Counted from the stretch's first letter, positions 18,491 to 26,552 are shown. The stretch: DNA of 64,000 bases from Brevibacillus agri (GCF_004117055.1 NZ_CP026363.1:1789501-1853500); one strand, 5' to 3'. Numbers and translations are program-made. The notes: generated by a model from the letters alone, not told the origin.

Positions 18491-19318
18491 ATGGAAACTG
18501 GACAAGCAGTCGATTCAGGCTTTCTGGAAGCGAATGGAACGCGGTTTTACTACGAAATGGCTGGGGAAGGCGAGCCGCTTCTGTTGATTCACGGGTTCAA
18601 TCTGGACAACAGGATGTGGGATGAGCAGGTAGCGGCTTTGGCGGAATCGTACAAGGTGATTCGTTTTGACCTCCGCGGCTTTGGCAAAACACCTGCGACG
18701 AATTTGCCTTTTACGCTATACGATGATGTACGTGCTGTATTGGCGGGATTGGGCATCGAAAAAGCACACGTGGCGGGTCTTTCCTTTGGGGGAATGGTAG
18801 CCCAGGAGTTTGCGCTTGTGTACCCGCAAATGGTGAAAAGTCTGGTTTTGATCTCGTCGGGGCTGTTTGGCCATTCGAGAAGCGAGCAGAGATTGCGGGA
18901 TATGGAACAGTTTCATCAACTGCTGGAAGCCAAAAAGACAGAGGAAGCGCTGGAGCAGAATACCCGGATGTGGTTTGACGGACCTGGCTGTGCGGCGAAT
19001 ACCAAGCGGGCAAAAGCGCGTGAGCTGTTTGCAAGCATGAGTCGAAACGCCTTTTCTTTGCCTGCTTTTGGAGAAGGACTCGTGGGACTCACTCCCCCTC
19101 CAAAAGAGCGTCTGGAGGAAATCAAGGCCCCCACGCTGGTCATTGCGGGAGCACGCGATTACATCGACTTTTTGCAAATCGCTGACGAGCTGGCTGAGCG
19201 GATCGAGCGGGCTGAAAAGGTCATTTTGACAGATTCGGCCCACATCCCGCCGATGGACCAGCCAGAAGTGGTAAACGAGCTCATTCTGCGCTTCCTCAAG
19301 CAGCAAAGCGACGAGTAA
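18491..19318 (+). CDS. Alpha/beta-fold hydrolase (3-oxoadipate enol-lactonase-like)
   Basis: 275 residues from ATG, 8 nt after GGAGAGG; an in-frame GTG at 18482 overlaps that site. The oxyanion region LLLIHGFNLDNRMWDEQ, the DLRGFGKT strand, the nucleophile elbow GLSFGGMVA, the acid LVIAGARDYID and the His in DSAHIPPMDQPE form a complete catalytic triad. The closest named relatives are probably PcaD-type lactonases, haloperoxidases and BioH-like esterases, but no pathway neighbour supports one of them. It is monocistronic with a terminator after it. Confidence 0.8.
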   Translation: METGQAVDSGFLEANGTRFYYEMAGEGEPLLLIHGFNLDNRMWDEQVAALAESYKVIRFDLRGFGKTPATNLPFTLYDDVRAVLAGLGIEKAHVAGLSFGGMVAQEFALVYPQMVKSLVLISSGLFGHSRSEQRLRDMEQFHQLLEAKKTEEALEQNTRMWFDGPGCAANTKRAKARELFASMSRNAFSLPAFGEGLVGLTPPPKERLEEIKAPTLVIAGARDYIDFLQIADELAERIERAEKVILTDSAHIPPMDQPEVVNELILRFLKQQSDE

Positions 19319-19337
19319 TGCATAGACGTGCAGCAAA

Positions 19338-19382
19338 AGAAGACACCACGCGGGAAAAACTACTCGTAGGTGTCTTTTTTTG
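19338..19382 (+). terminator. Terminator after the alpha/beta hydrolase
   Basis: GACACC...GGTGTC stem followed by TTTTTTT. Confidence 0.65.
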
Positions 19383-19503
19383 CTGGTATATTCGGCTGCT
19401 TCAAAAAATCGTCACAGCAGATAGCCCGATGTAGCCATACAGATTCACAGACGATTTTGATAGGATTAGTGACGAAAAGGCGAAGGAAGTAGGTGATTGG
19501 CTG

Positions 19504-20796
19504 ATGCACAGCATGAAGCGACTATGGACCGTGCTTTCGCTGGCCTTTTTTCTTGTGCTTGCGATTGGAACCAATTCGGCCTATGCCCATGCAGGCATGA
19601 TGGGCAGCACTCCGAAAGACGGCGAGGTGCTGCAGGCGAATCCGGGACAAATTTCCATGCGCTTTACCGAGACGCTGGAGCCGGATCTCGTCACCGTACG
19701 CCTGTTTGACTGGGACGGCAAGGAAATACAAATGCAGCGACCGACCTTGCAGCCGGGAGATGCTTCGCAGGTGAATGCGCAGTTGCCGGCGGATTTGGCG
19801 GAAGGGACGTACTCGGTGATCGTGGCGGTCGTATCCGAAGACGGCCATCCGGTTGAGGAGCGCCTGACCTTTTCCATCGGGCAAAAAAGCGCGGTCGTGG
19901 TGCCGCCCGGGGCAAAGCAGACGGATACGAATTATTTGATCGTCTATCGTTACCTTGCGCAAGGGATTATTTTGCTCGGCGGCGGTTTGTATCTGATTGC
20001 CGATCGAGGACAGCGCTACGGTTTGCCGACGCTTCGGGCGCTGATCGGGATTGGCAGGCAGATCGGCTGGGCGCTTGCGCTCGTGGGACTTGTTTTTCTC
20101 TGGTTTTTGTACGACGAATCGTTGACGGCCGTTTCCTTGACGCAAGCCCTGTGGCAGTTTGACAGCCATTTGCTCGCGCAGTCTCCGTTTGCCGTCATGC
20201 TGATCGTCTCCTTTCTGCTCCTGCTGCTATTGGCTATTCCGAACATGGTATCTGGCTGGTACGCGGGAATTTGGGTACTGCTGATTGGCGCGCAAGCTTT
20301 TGGCGGCCATGCCTGGGGGATTGCTCCTGTCTGGCTGTCGATCGTGCTGCGGCTGTTGCACGTCCTGACAGTGGCGCTATGGCTTGGCGCGCTCGTCTAC
20401 CTGCTGCTGGTGGCAAAAGAAACAGAGCGGGGCAATGCGCCGTTCAAGGCCTTCTTCTTGCGCCTGGTTGCCGCGGCGGCCGTACTTGCCGTCGTGACGG
20501 GAGTGCTCATGCTGATCGTGCAGACCGATGTGGCGCTCATTTGGCAAAGCTCGCTTGCCTGGAGCTATTTGCTCTACGCCAAAATCGTCAGCGTCTGCAT
20601 CATGCTCGCGCTCGCCTATCGGCAAACGAAGCGCTGGCGGGCGAACGGCAGTCTGCGCATGAAATGGCTGCGCTGGGAAATCATTTTCGGTATCGTCGCT
20701 GTGCTGGCAGGGCTTTGGATGAGCCAGACCAACTATCCGACTGACATGAATGATACGACAAACACACAAGCCGCAAAACAAACGGCGACAAACTAG
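19504..20796 (+). CDS. ycnJ: CopC-CopD fusion copper protein (YcnJ-like)
   Basis: 430 residues. A signal peptide (residues 1-28, ending AYA) exposes an N-terminal His (HAGMMGSTPKDGEV) that, with the DGHP motif further on, forms the CopC Cu(II) site. A CopC beta-sandwich occupies ~29-120. Then about eight helices make a CopD membrane domain with conserved Trp/His positions (GGHAWG, LHVLTVALWLGAL). The arrangement matches B. subtilis YcnJ, a copper importer induced under copper limitation. ycnI follows 13 bp after the stop, as in Bacillus. No YcnK-type repressor is present here, and copper import is inferred from the family. Confidence 0.9.
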   Translation: MHSMKRLWTVLSLAFFLVLAIGTNSAYAHAGMMGSTPKDGEVLQANPGQISMRFTETLEPDLVTVRLFDWDGKEIQMQRPTLQPGDASQVNAQLPADLAEGTYSVIVAVVSEDGHPVEERLTFSIGQKSAVVVPPGAKQTDTNYLIVYRYLAQGIILLGGGLYLIADRGQRYGLPTLRALIGIGRQIGWALALVGLVFLWFLYDESLTAVSLTQALWQFDSHLLAQSPFAVMLIVSFLLLLLLAIPNMVSGWYAGIWVLLIGAQAFGGHAWGIAPVWLSIVLRLLHVLTVALWLGALVYLLLVAKETERGNAPFKAFFLRLVAAAAVLAVVTGVLMLIVQTDVALIWQSSLAWSYLLYAKIVSVCIMLALAYRQTKRWRANGSLRMKWLRWEIIFGIVAVLAGLWMSQTNYPTDMNDTTNTQAAKQTATN

Positions 20797-20809
20797 GAGG
20801 TTTTTTTGC

Positions 20810-21442
20810 ATGAAGATGAAAAAATGGCTGAGCAGTGTATTGGTGGCAGGAGCAGTTTTGACGCTCGCGACTGCGGCGCAAGCGCACGTCAACGTCTATC
20901 CGAAAGAAACCACTACCGGCTCTTATGAAAAATATACCGTTCGCGTACCTGTGGAAAAGGACGTCAACACAGTAAAAGTGAAGCTGGAATTTCCGGCTGG
21001 AGTGAAAGTGAACACCGTACAGCCAGTTCCGGGCTGGAGCTACGAGTTTGAAAAAGACAAGGACGGCGTGAACACAGCACTCGTCTGGACCGCGACAGAC
21101 GGCGGCATCAAGGCGCATGAGTTCATGGAGTTCGCTTTCGTGGGCGCGAACCCGAAAGAGGAAGGTGCACTCGCATGGAAAGCGTATCAGACTTACGCGG
21201 ATGGCGAAGTAGTGGAGTGGACCGGAGACAAGGATTCCAAGACGCCTGCGTCCGTGACTACAGTGAAAGCGGGCGTTGGGGAAGCCGGACACGATCACGG
21301 GCACGACGCTGCTGCACCGGCGGCAAGCCCAGCCCAAGATCAGGCGGCGGCAAGTGCAGGCGGCAGCAACACATTGCCACTGGTGCTCTCCGGACTGGCG
21401 CTTCTGCTCTCCATTGTGAGCCTGTTTAGAAAAAAAGCGTAA
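20810..21442 (+). CDS. ycnI: YcnI-like copper-binding protein (DUF1775)
   Basis: 210 residues from ATG, 9 nt after AGGAGG. Signal peptide MKMKKWLSSVLVAGAVL ends AQA, leaving mature HVNVYPKE. The DUF1775 domain follows (FPAGVKVNTVQPVPGWSYEF, EFAFVGANPKEEGALAWK, YADGEVVEWTGDKDS). Family structures show a monohistidine brace at the mature N-terminus plus a Trp binding Cu(II). A flexible linker (HDHGHD, then Ala/Gln-rich) leads to a C-terminal membrane helix and RKKA anchor. The HDHGHD segment may be an extra metal site. Cotranscribed with ycnJ. Confidence 0.9.
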   Translation: MKMKKWLSSVLVAGAVLTLATAAQAHVNVYPKETTTGSYEKYTVRVPVEKDVNTVKVKLEFPAGVKVNTVQPVPGWSYEFEKDKDGVNTALVWTATDGGIKAHEFMEFAFVGANPKEEGALAWKAYQTYADGEVVEWTGDKDSKTPASVTTVKAGVGEAGHDHGHDAAAPAASPAQDQAAASAGGSNTLPLVLSGLALLLSIVSLFRKKA

Positions 21443-21457
21443 AACCAAACGGCGGAA

Positions 21458-21497
21458 ATGCCGTGCAGCTAGTCGATATGCTGCACGGCATTTTTCA
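21458..21497 (+). terminator. Terminator of ycnJ-ycnI
   Basis: AAATGCCGTGCAGC pairs with GCTGCACGGCATTT (9-10-nt loop), followed by TTCATTTTTT. Confidence 0.9.
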
Positions 21498-21566
21498 TTT
21501 TTTCTCTACCTATTTTTCCGGAATCACTTTATAATGAAGGCTAATTACTTTCGGAGGTGTTAAATA

Positions 21567-21659
21567 ATGTCAATCACAATCAAATTGGCGCAAGCGAACA
21601 CAAGAGTAGGAAAACAATACGAGTGGCAGTGTGGCACGTGCGGATTTTCTCCGCGATAA
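21567..21659 (+). CDS. 30-residue small ORF, possible leader peptide
   Basis: Starts MSITIKLAQANTRVGK and ends YEWQCGTCGFSPR. A canonical CGGAGGTG lies 7 nt before the ATG, and TATAAT at 21530-21535 is 31 bp upstream, so translation is plausible. It holds a CxxC pair. It ends 76 bp before the MFS transporter start. It could be a leader controlling that gene, a zinc-binding microprotein, or the truncated start of a longer lost gene. No homologue was recognised. Confidence 0.4.
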   Translation: MSITIKLAQANTRVGKQYEWQCGTCGFSPR

Positions 21660-21734
21660 CGAGCAGTAATCTAGCGGCATCACGGCTGGAAAGACGGAAC
21701 GTGTCATCTGCCCAAAGAGGTGGAGACTGTTTCC

Positions 21735-22976
21735 ATGGTTATGAATGCAACGCATGTATATATGACGAAACGATTTGCGACGTCGCTCGCCAACGCGACG
21801 ATGTTTACGACCTACGCGCTCTACTACATTGCTGCGCTGGGACTGAATCCGTTTGAGCTTTTGCTGGTCGGCATGGTGCTGGAGCTGTCCGTGCTCTTGT
21901 TCGAGGGCGTGACGGGCGTGGTGGCGGATACGTACAGCCGCCGTCTGTCTGTCATTATCGGGATGTTTTTGCTGGGGACGGCTTTTGTTCTGCAAGGTAT
22001 TTTGCCTGCCATTGATGGTGTTTTGCCGTTTGTCTCCGCGTTTATGTGGGTGTTGGTTGCCCAAGTGTTTTTCGGCGTGGGAGACACGTTCGTCAGCGGG
22101 GCCGATACGGCCTGGATTGCGGACGAGGTGGGGGAAGAAAAGCTCGGGAGCATCTTCATGCGGGCGAAGCGCTACTCTTTGCTGGCGAATATGCTCGGAA
22201 TCGGGCTGAGCGTTTGGCTGTCCACGCTGGCTCCAAACTTGCCCTATCTGGTCGGGGGCTTGATCTATTTGGGGCTTGGCGTGTTTTTGATCCTGTTCAT
22301 GCAGGAGACGGGCTTTACGCCCAGGGAGCGCGAGCGAGGCGCTTCCCACTGGCGGGAAATGGCCCAGACGTGGCTGTCTGGCGCACACGTCATTCGCAGG
22401 CAGCCGATCTTGCTGTTGATTTTGCTTGTGACGCTGTTTACGGGCGCAGCTTCCGAGGGATACGACCGCCTGCGGGAAGCGCACTTGATTTCCGAGATTG
22501 GCTTCCCGCAGCTTGCGGGCATTTCGATGGCGATGTGGTTCGGCATCATTGCCGCCCTGTCGAGCCTGCTCGGGCTGTTCGCGGTCAGCTTTGCCGAGAA
22601 GCGGCTGGATGTCAACAACGGGCGTGTCGTCATTGTCGGCATGTTCGTTTTGACCGCGCTGAAAATTGCGGCGTTGATCTCCTTCGCCATGGCTCCTGAT
22701 TTTGGCTGGGCGCTGGCCACCTTGCTGCTGATCGGAGCCATCGAGTCACTTATCAACCCGCTGTACGACACGTGGCTGAACCTGAACATCGAAAGCAGCG
22801 TGCGGGCGACCGTCCTGTCGATGATGAGCCAGTCCAACGCGTTTGGACAGACGGCAGGAGGACCAGCAGTCGGCTGGATCGGAAACCGCCTGTCGATCCG
22901 CGCATCCTTGCTGACGGCGGCGCTGCTACTGCTGCCGATCCTGGCGGTGTTCGGGCGGGTGCTGCGCAGGCGTTAA
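21735..22976 (+). CDS. MFS transporter
   Basis: 413 residues from ATG (MVMNATHVYMTKRF), 11 nt after GAGGTGG; a GTG 15 bp upstream overlaps the ribosome site. Twelve helices are predicted. The motif-A loop between helices 2 and 3 is GVVADTYSRRLSVIIG, and VSGADTAWIADEVGEEK in the first half is typical of drug-exporter-like permeases. The second half starts at ILLLILLVTLFTGAASEGYDR. Substrate unknown. No clear terminator is seen before the adjoining GNAT remnant. Confidence 0.82.
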   Translation: MVMNATHVYMTKRFATSLANATMFTTYALYYIAALGLNPFELLLVGMVLELSVLLFEGVTGVVADTYSRRLSVIIGMFLLGTAFVLQGILPAIDGVLPFVSAFMWVLVAQVFFGVGDTFVSGADTAWIADEVGEEKLGSIFMRAKRYSLLANMLGIGLSVWLSTLAPNLPYLVGGLIYLGLGVFLILFMQETGFTPRERERGASHWREMAQTWLSGAHVIRRQPILLLILLVTLFTGAASEGYDRLREAHLISEIGFPQLAGISMAMWFGIIAALSSLLGLFAVSFAEKRLDVNNGRVVIVGMFVLTALKIAALISFAMAPDFGWALATLLLIGAIESLINPLYDTWLNLNIESSVRATVLSMMSQSNAFGQTAGGPAVGWIGNRLSIRASLLTAALLLLPILAVFGRVLRRR

Positions 22977-22989
22977 CTGGCGCAAAGAG

Positions 22990-23256
22990 TTTCAGAGTAG
23001 TTCGCGCGATGTATATAAGCTTACGGTTCAAGGTTTAATATCCTTGGAGCCAAACGAACTGTGGGTAGATGTATATGTGGCAGAAAGCGCCCTATGGAAC
23101 ATAGGTAGCGCAAAAAAAGAGTTTGTTGGTGTTGGCCCTCATCTTTTTGCCATTGCGTGCAAAAAAAGTTTTGATTTAGGATTCGGTGGCTGGGTAGCAT
23201 TTTTTGCAAAGACGAATCTCATTGAACATTACAGATTTTCCGAACAAGAAAGCCCG
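22990..23256 (+). pseudogene. GNAT acetyltransferase fragment cut by IS200/IS605
   Basis: The frame reads RDVYKLTVQGLISLEPNELW, then VDVYVAESALWNIGSAKKEF, VGVGPHLFAIACKKSF and GGWVAFFAKTNLIEHY. This has the look of the C-terminal half of a GNAT-fold N-acetyltransferase, whose usual next segment (a Tyr-Lys-rich strand) is replaced by transposon sequence just after 23235. No start codon or ribosome site precedes it and its 5' end abuts the MFS stop, so it is truncated at both ends. Confidence 0.6.
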
Positions 23257-23420
23257 CTACGGTGCGATAGCACCCCCTTTAGGGGCGGGATGAGAGTGAG
23301 GTCAAATACGGAGTACCACGAATAAATCGAAGGTTTGTGGTACTTCAAGTATTTGAAAATTCCACTCTTTTTTGTTGTTCATCTGTTGTAGTATATAAAA
23401 TGAACTGATACGATAGGTGT

Positions 23421-23784
23421 ATGAACGAATACAGAAGAACAAGCACAACCCTTTCATTATTAAACTACCATTTTGTGTTCTGCCCTCGGTACAGAAGAAA
23501 GATTTTTCTGCAAGCAGATGTAGAACAACGCTTCAAAGAGTTGGTACATGAAGGGTGTGAGGAACTGCAAATTGTGATTGTTGCTCTTGAATGCGACAAA
23601 GACCATACGCATATGTTTCTCAACGCACTCCCATCATTAAGCCCTGCGGATATGATGGCAAAAATGAAAGGAGTGGTTTCCACATCTTCGGCATTTGCCG
23701 AGTTTGTGGACACGCTCATACTTCGTTTCTACCGCAAGTGAAACGATAAAGCGATATGTCGAACAACAGAAAACAAGGGGGTGA
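23421..23784 (+). pseudogene. tnpA: IS200-like Y1 transposase TnpA, frameshifted
   Basis: HUH/Y1 transposases cut and join single-stranded IS ends. The first ~87 codons are intact and include YHFVFCPRYRRKIF and the HUH-like CDKDHTHMFL. Downstream the frame drifts and stops at 23741. The proper C-terminus (LPSLWTRSYFVSTASETIK, then the catalytic-Tyr helix RYVEQQKTRG) is found in another frame ending at 23784. A shift near 23680-23690, apparently with a small deletion before it, is needed to join them. The element is probably immobile without a TnpA supplied in trans. Confidence 0.85.
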
Positions 23785-23789
23785 AAATC

Positions 23790-24866
23790 ATGTCGCAGAC
23801 CATCACAGTCAAAGTGAAATTGCTTCCAACAAAAGAACAGGCTTCTATTTTGCGTGAGATGAGTCAAACGTACCTCTCCACTATCAATACTCTCGTTTCC
23901 GAAATGGTTGCTGAAAAGAAAAGCACAAAGAAGTCGAGTAAGGATATTTCTGCTTCTTTGCCAAGTGCCGTTAAAAATCAAGCTATCAAGGACGCGAAAA
24001 GTGTGTTTAAGAAAGCGAAGAAAAGCAAATTCACTACTGTTCCTGTTTTGAAGAAACCTGTCTGCATTTGGAACAATCAAAACTATTCGTTTGATTTCAC
24101 GCACATTTCCATGCCGATTATGATTGACGGCAAGGTAACTAAAACACCTATCCGTGCTTTGTTAGTTGATAAAGACAACCGTAACTTTGCTTTGCTAAAA
24201 CACAAATTAGGTACGCTTCGAATCACACAGAAAGCAAATAAATGGATTGCCCAAATTTCTGTCACCATACCTACTATGGAAGGAACAGGAGTAAAAGTCA
24301 TGGGGGTTGATTTGGGTTTAAAAGTTCCTGCCGTTGCTGTAACAGATGATGAAAAGGTACGTTTCTTTGGGAATGGCAGACAAAATAAGTACATGAAGCG
24401 TAAGTTTCGTTCTGAACGCAAAGCATTAGGCAAAAAGAAAAAGGTAAATGCGATTCGTAGTTCAAAAGATAAAGAACAACGTTGGATGAAAGACCAAGAC
24501 CATAAGGTTAGTCGTGCTATCGTAAATTTTGCAAAAGACAATAAAATTTCTGTCATTCGCTTGGAACAACTGGCGAATATTAGACAGACGGCAAGAACAA
24601 GCCGTAAAAACGAAAAGAATCTGCATACTTGGTCATTTTATCGCCTGTCTCAGTTCATTGAATATAAAGCGAATTTAGTTGGTATTAGAGTTGAGCATGT
24701 GAATCCTGCATACACAAGTCAGACATGCCCTAAATGCTCTGAGAAGAATAAGGCACGAGACCGTAAGTATAAATGCAAATGTGGATTCGAAAAACATCGT
24801 GATTTAGTCGGTGCTATGAACATTCGATATGCACCTGTGATTGATGGTAACAGTCAATCAGCCTAA
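23790..24866 (+). CDS. tnpB: TnpB RNA-guided nuclease of the IS200/IS605 element
   Basis: 358 residues from ATG, 7 nt after GGGGTG. TnpB is the Cas12-ancestor nuclease that uses an omega/reRNA to cut DNA at a TAM and preserve the IS. RuvC-like residues are all present: Asp174 in GVDLG, Glu259 in IRLEQL and Asp338 in HRDLVGAMNI. The zinc ribbon Cys313-x2-Cys316...Cys329-x-Cys331 is intact. The N-terminal HTH_OrfB region (LLPTKEQASILREM) is also present. It is therefore intact although its partner tnpA is broken. Codon use is AT-richer than in neighbouring genes, as expected for a mobile gene. Confidence 0.92.
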   Translation: MSQTITVKVKLLPTKEQASILREMSQTYLSTINTLVSEMVAEKKSTKKSSKDISASLPSAVKNQAIKDAKSVFKKAKKSKFTTVPVLKKPVCIWNNQNYSFDFTHISMPIMIDGKVTKTPIRALLVDKDNRNFALLKHKLGTLRITQKANKWIAQISVTIPTMEGTGVKVMGVDLGLKVPAVAVTDDEKVRFFGNGRQNKYMKRKFRSERKALGKKKKVNAIRSSKDKEQRWMKDQDHKVSRAIVNFAKDNKISVIRLEQLANIRQTARTSRKNEKNLHTWSFYRLSQFIEYKANLVGIRVEHVNPAYTSQTCPKCSEKNKARDRKYKCKCGFEKHRDLVGAMNIRYAPVIDGNSQSA

Positions 24867-24869
24867 GAT

Positions 24870-25036
24870 GCTATATGCACTGTCTTAGGAGGGGCAATGA
24901 GATGTCCTCATCTTGAAGGCTGTTCAAAACAGAAATGGACTGCGAACGCTTAGTCATTCAAGAATCCCACCCGTACACCGCAAGGTGGAAGGCTTGCGGC
25001 TTTAGCCGTGGGAGTCTCAAGTTCAATCTTTACGTG
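24870..25036 (+). ncRNA. Putative omega RNA (reRNA) of TnpB with guide in the right flank
   Basis: In this family the guide RNA runs from the 3' part of tnpB through the right end, and its last ~16 nt come from flanking DNA. The right end is GC-paired (ACCGCAAGGTGGAAGG, CTTGCGGCTTTAGCC) and ends near 25020. The guide would then begin GTTCAATCTTTACGTG. The 5' end is not defined by the sequence and could lie inside tnpB. Confidence 0.45.
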
Positions 25037-25118
25037 CACAGAGTATCGGTCACAGAATTGTAATACCGCCGCCGTCAGCTTTTGAATTGGTTCAGGCTTT
25101 GGATAGGAGGATGGCAAT

Positions 25119-25274
25119 ATGGGAAACAAGTTTTTAATCGATCTTCGAATGGAGAAGCTTGAAGATGTCGCAAAAGGTATCCTTGCCATACCGTCTGTAA
25201 CCGAGGCTGAACGTAAAGAAAGCGATGCGTTGTTAAAAAAGTTGGTTCTAAATTCGAAGGAAAAAGTGAAATAG
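25119..25274 (+). CDS. 51-residue hypothetical protein
   Basis: Begins MGNKFLIDLRMEKLEDVAKG and ends LLKKLVLNSKEKVK. It is charged, probably two helices, with no membrane segment. AGGAGG ends 8 nt before the ATG, and a clean terminator follows 2 bp after the stop, so it looks like a genuine small gene. Its upstream region is the right flank of the IS605 element. A competing ATG at 25111 gives only eight codons. Function not recognised. Confidence 0.6.
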   Translation: MGNKFLIDLRMEKLEDVAKGILAIPSVTEAERKESDALLKKLVLNSKEKVK

Positions 25275-25275
25275 C

Positions 25276-25307
25276 AGCCTGGCCACTAAAGGTGGCCGGG
25301 CTTTTTT
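25276..25307 (+). terminator. Terminator after the 51-residue gene
   Basis: CTGGCCAC-TAAA-GGTGGCCGG hairpin followed by GCTTTTTTG. Confidence 0.85.
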
Positions 25308-25745
25308 GTGCAATACCGCACCGTCTCTTTTGAAAAGAGGCTCATCCAATTGTCGCGAGCCGAAGAGGACGCAGCCATAACGATCCCGGTAGCAAGCAGG
25401 GAAAAAAATCAATTTGCGAACATGCGTTCTCTTGTGTTAGGATGTTTTCAACAGCAGCTAGGCATGGGGCGACGGCTGCGCGTCCAATCAATCATGTCTT
25501 TTCATGAGGCGGTGACAGCTTTGGTGTTGGCGGATTTGAAAAAGTACAGAGACAGACAGCAAGCGGTTGAGATCATTTATTTGAACAAGCGGGGCCAGAC
25601 GAGCAGGCGAATCATCCGGATTCTTTTGCTGGATGAGGATAAGGGGCAGCTCAAGGCGTATTGCTATACGAGAAAGGCTTGTCGGGTGTTCGCGATTGCC
25701 GGCATTTTGGCGCTCGCGCCAGTTGCCGGGCAGTTTGTGGGGTGA
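25308..25745 (+). CDS. WYL-domain-like protein
   Basis: 145 residues from a GTG directly after the preceding terminator; the ribosome site is poor, so the start is doubtful. The second half (QAVEIIYLNKRGQTSRRIIRI, then LKAYCYTRKACRVFAIAGIL) has the strand pattern of a WYL sensor domain with the usual degenerate Tyr and Arg positions. The N-terminal half is basic and unrecognised, and no HTH is visible. Stand-alone WYL proteins occur in Bacillus as small ligand or nucleic-acid binding factors. Low-complexity repeats start right after its stop. Confidence 0.5.
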   Translation: MQYRTVSFEKRLIQLSRAEEDAAITIPVASREKNQFANMRSLVLGCFQQQLGMGRRLRVQSIMSFHEAVTALVLADLKKYRDRQQAVEIIYLNKRGQTSRRIIRILLLDEDKGQLKAYCYTRKACRVFAIAGILALAPVAGQFVG

Positions 25746-25995
25746 GGTGGCAGGTCACGGGAGGTCGCGAGGGTCAGGAAGGGCAGGGAAGTCAGCCAAA
25801 TGGTTAGATGGCTGGACAGTCAGGAAGTCGGAAAGTCGGGCGGCCGGAAGCGGAAGTCATAACGGCCGGGGAGTCGGAAAGCCGTGCAGTTGGACAGTCG
25901 GAAAGTCGTGCAGCCGGACAGTTGGAAAGCCGTGAAGCCGGAAAGCCGGAAAGCCGTGCAACCGAACAGCCAGACAGCCAGAAAAGCTGCCCCTC
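25745..25995 (+). repeat. Degenerate GC-rich tandem repeat
   Basis: Variants of a short unit, GGAAAGCCGTGCAGCCGGAC or GGACAGTCGGAAAGTCGTG, recur about ten times with drift. Frames through it encode only Ser-Arg-Ala-Gly-Gln-Glu reiterations, so it is noncoding low-complexity DNA. A pyrimidine-rich stretch follows to 26060. Confidence 0.7.
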
Positions 25996-26141
25996 TGACA
26001 CCCCGACCCCGAGGCAGTCAGCTCCCCTCCCCACCAACGCCATCCTTTTCACCCATCCTGTTCCAAAAGTGTTAGCCAGCTTGTGGTATAATGAAAGTGA
26101 ACACAGTATTCCCCTTAGGGGCGGAGAGGGCGTGGACGCTG

Positions 26142-26387
26142 ATGGAGTACGTTATTCTCATCGTCGTTTTTCTCGTAATCGCAGTGACTCTCTTTTCGAT
26201 CAGAGCCGTCGCAAAGAGCGGAAGGAGACGCTCGTATTCGTCGTCCTCAGACAGTGGCGGAGCCTTTTATGTGGACAGCGGCCATCATCACCATCATCGC
26301 CACCACGACTCGGATGGATATGGATGCAGCCACGACAGTGGCGGTGGAGACAGCGGAGGCGGAGGCGGCGGTGGAGGTGGAGACTGA
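26142..26387 (+). CDS. Small membrane protein with His- and Gly-rich tail
   Basis: 81 residues. One N-terminal membrane helix (YVILIVVFLVIAVTLFSI) is followed by a basic/Ser stretch and a tail with HHHHHRHH, then Asp/Ser/Gly and nine consecutive Gly. An extended -10 (TGGTATAAT, 26084-26092) covers the more upstream in-frame ATG at 26091. The ATG at 26142, downstream of GGAGAGGG, is therefore the likelier start. The tail suggests metal binding or surface display, but no family is recognised. A single-residue Cys precedes the Gly tract. Confidence 0.6.
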   Translation: MEYVILIVVFLVIAVTLFSIRAVAKSGRRRSYSSSSDSGGAFYVDSGHHHHHRHHDSDGYGCSHDSGGGDSGGGGGGGGGD

Positions 26388-26480
26388 GGCTTTTTCCATG
26401 CCTCCTGATGTGTTACAATGATTGGGAAAAAGTTGATTCCAAACCATGAATGGTGCGGGCTTGAAAAAGGAGAGATGTAT

Positions 26481-26552
26481 TATGGCAAACATCAAATTCG
26501 TACAGAGTGTAGGAACGTCCGTCGCAGGAATCCTCCTTTCAAGCGAACAGTA
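26481..26552 (+). CDS. 23-codon ORF behind a promoter, doubtful
   Basis: Encodes MANIKFVQSVGTSVAGILL-SSEQ. It has AAGGAGAG about 7 nt upstream and an extended -10-like TGTTACAAT at 26409-26417. After its stop another frame continues with plausible residues (STVQKNEDSTATGFGVGPII) into the start of rsgA, so it may be a frameshifted remnant of a slightly longer protein. Confidence 0.25.

Larger units (their letters stand above)
23235..25020 (+). mobile_element. IS200/IS605-family element, tnpA broken, tnpB intact
   Basis: Consists of a structured left end with GTGCGATAGCACC and CCCCTTTAGGGG hairpins, a tnpA-like gene, a tnpB gene 5 bp on, and a structured right end closing with TTTAGCCGTGGGAGTCTCAA, the typical imperfect-palindrome terminus of this family. 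It is flanked on the left by the interrupted GNAT gene. No inverted repeats or target duplication are expected for single-strand transposition. The left border is uncertain by about 20 bp. Confidence 0.8.

Noticed and set aside
25808..26449. ORF made of Ser-Arg-Glu-Ala-Gly reiterations
   Set aside because: Pure translation of the GC-rich repeat; no start signals and continues into an unrelated gene frame.
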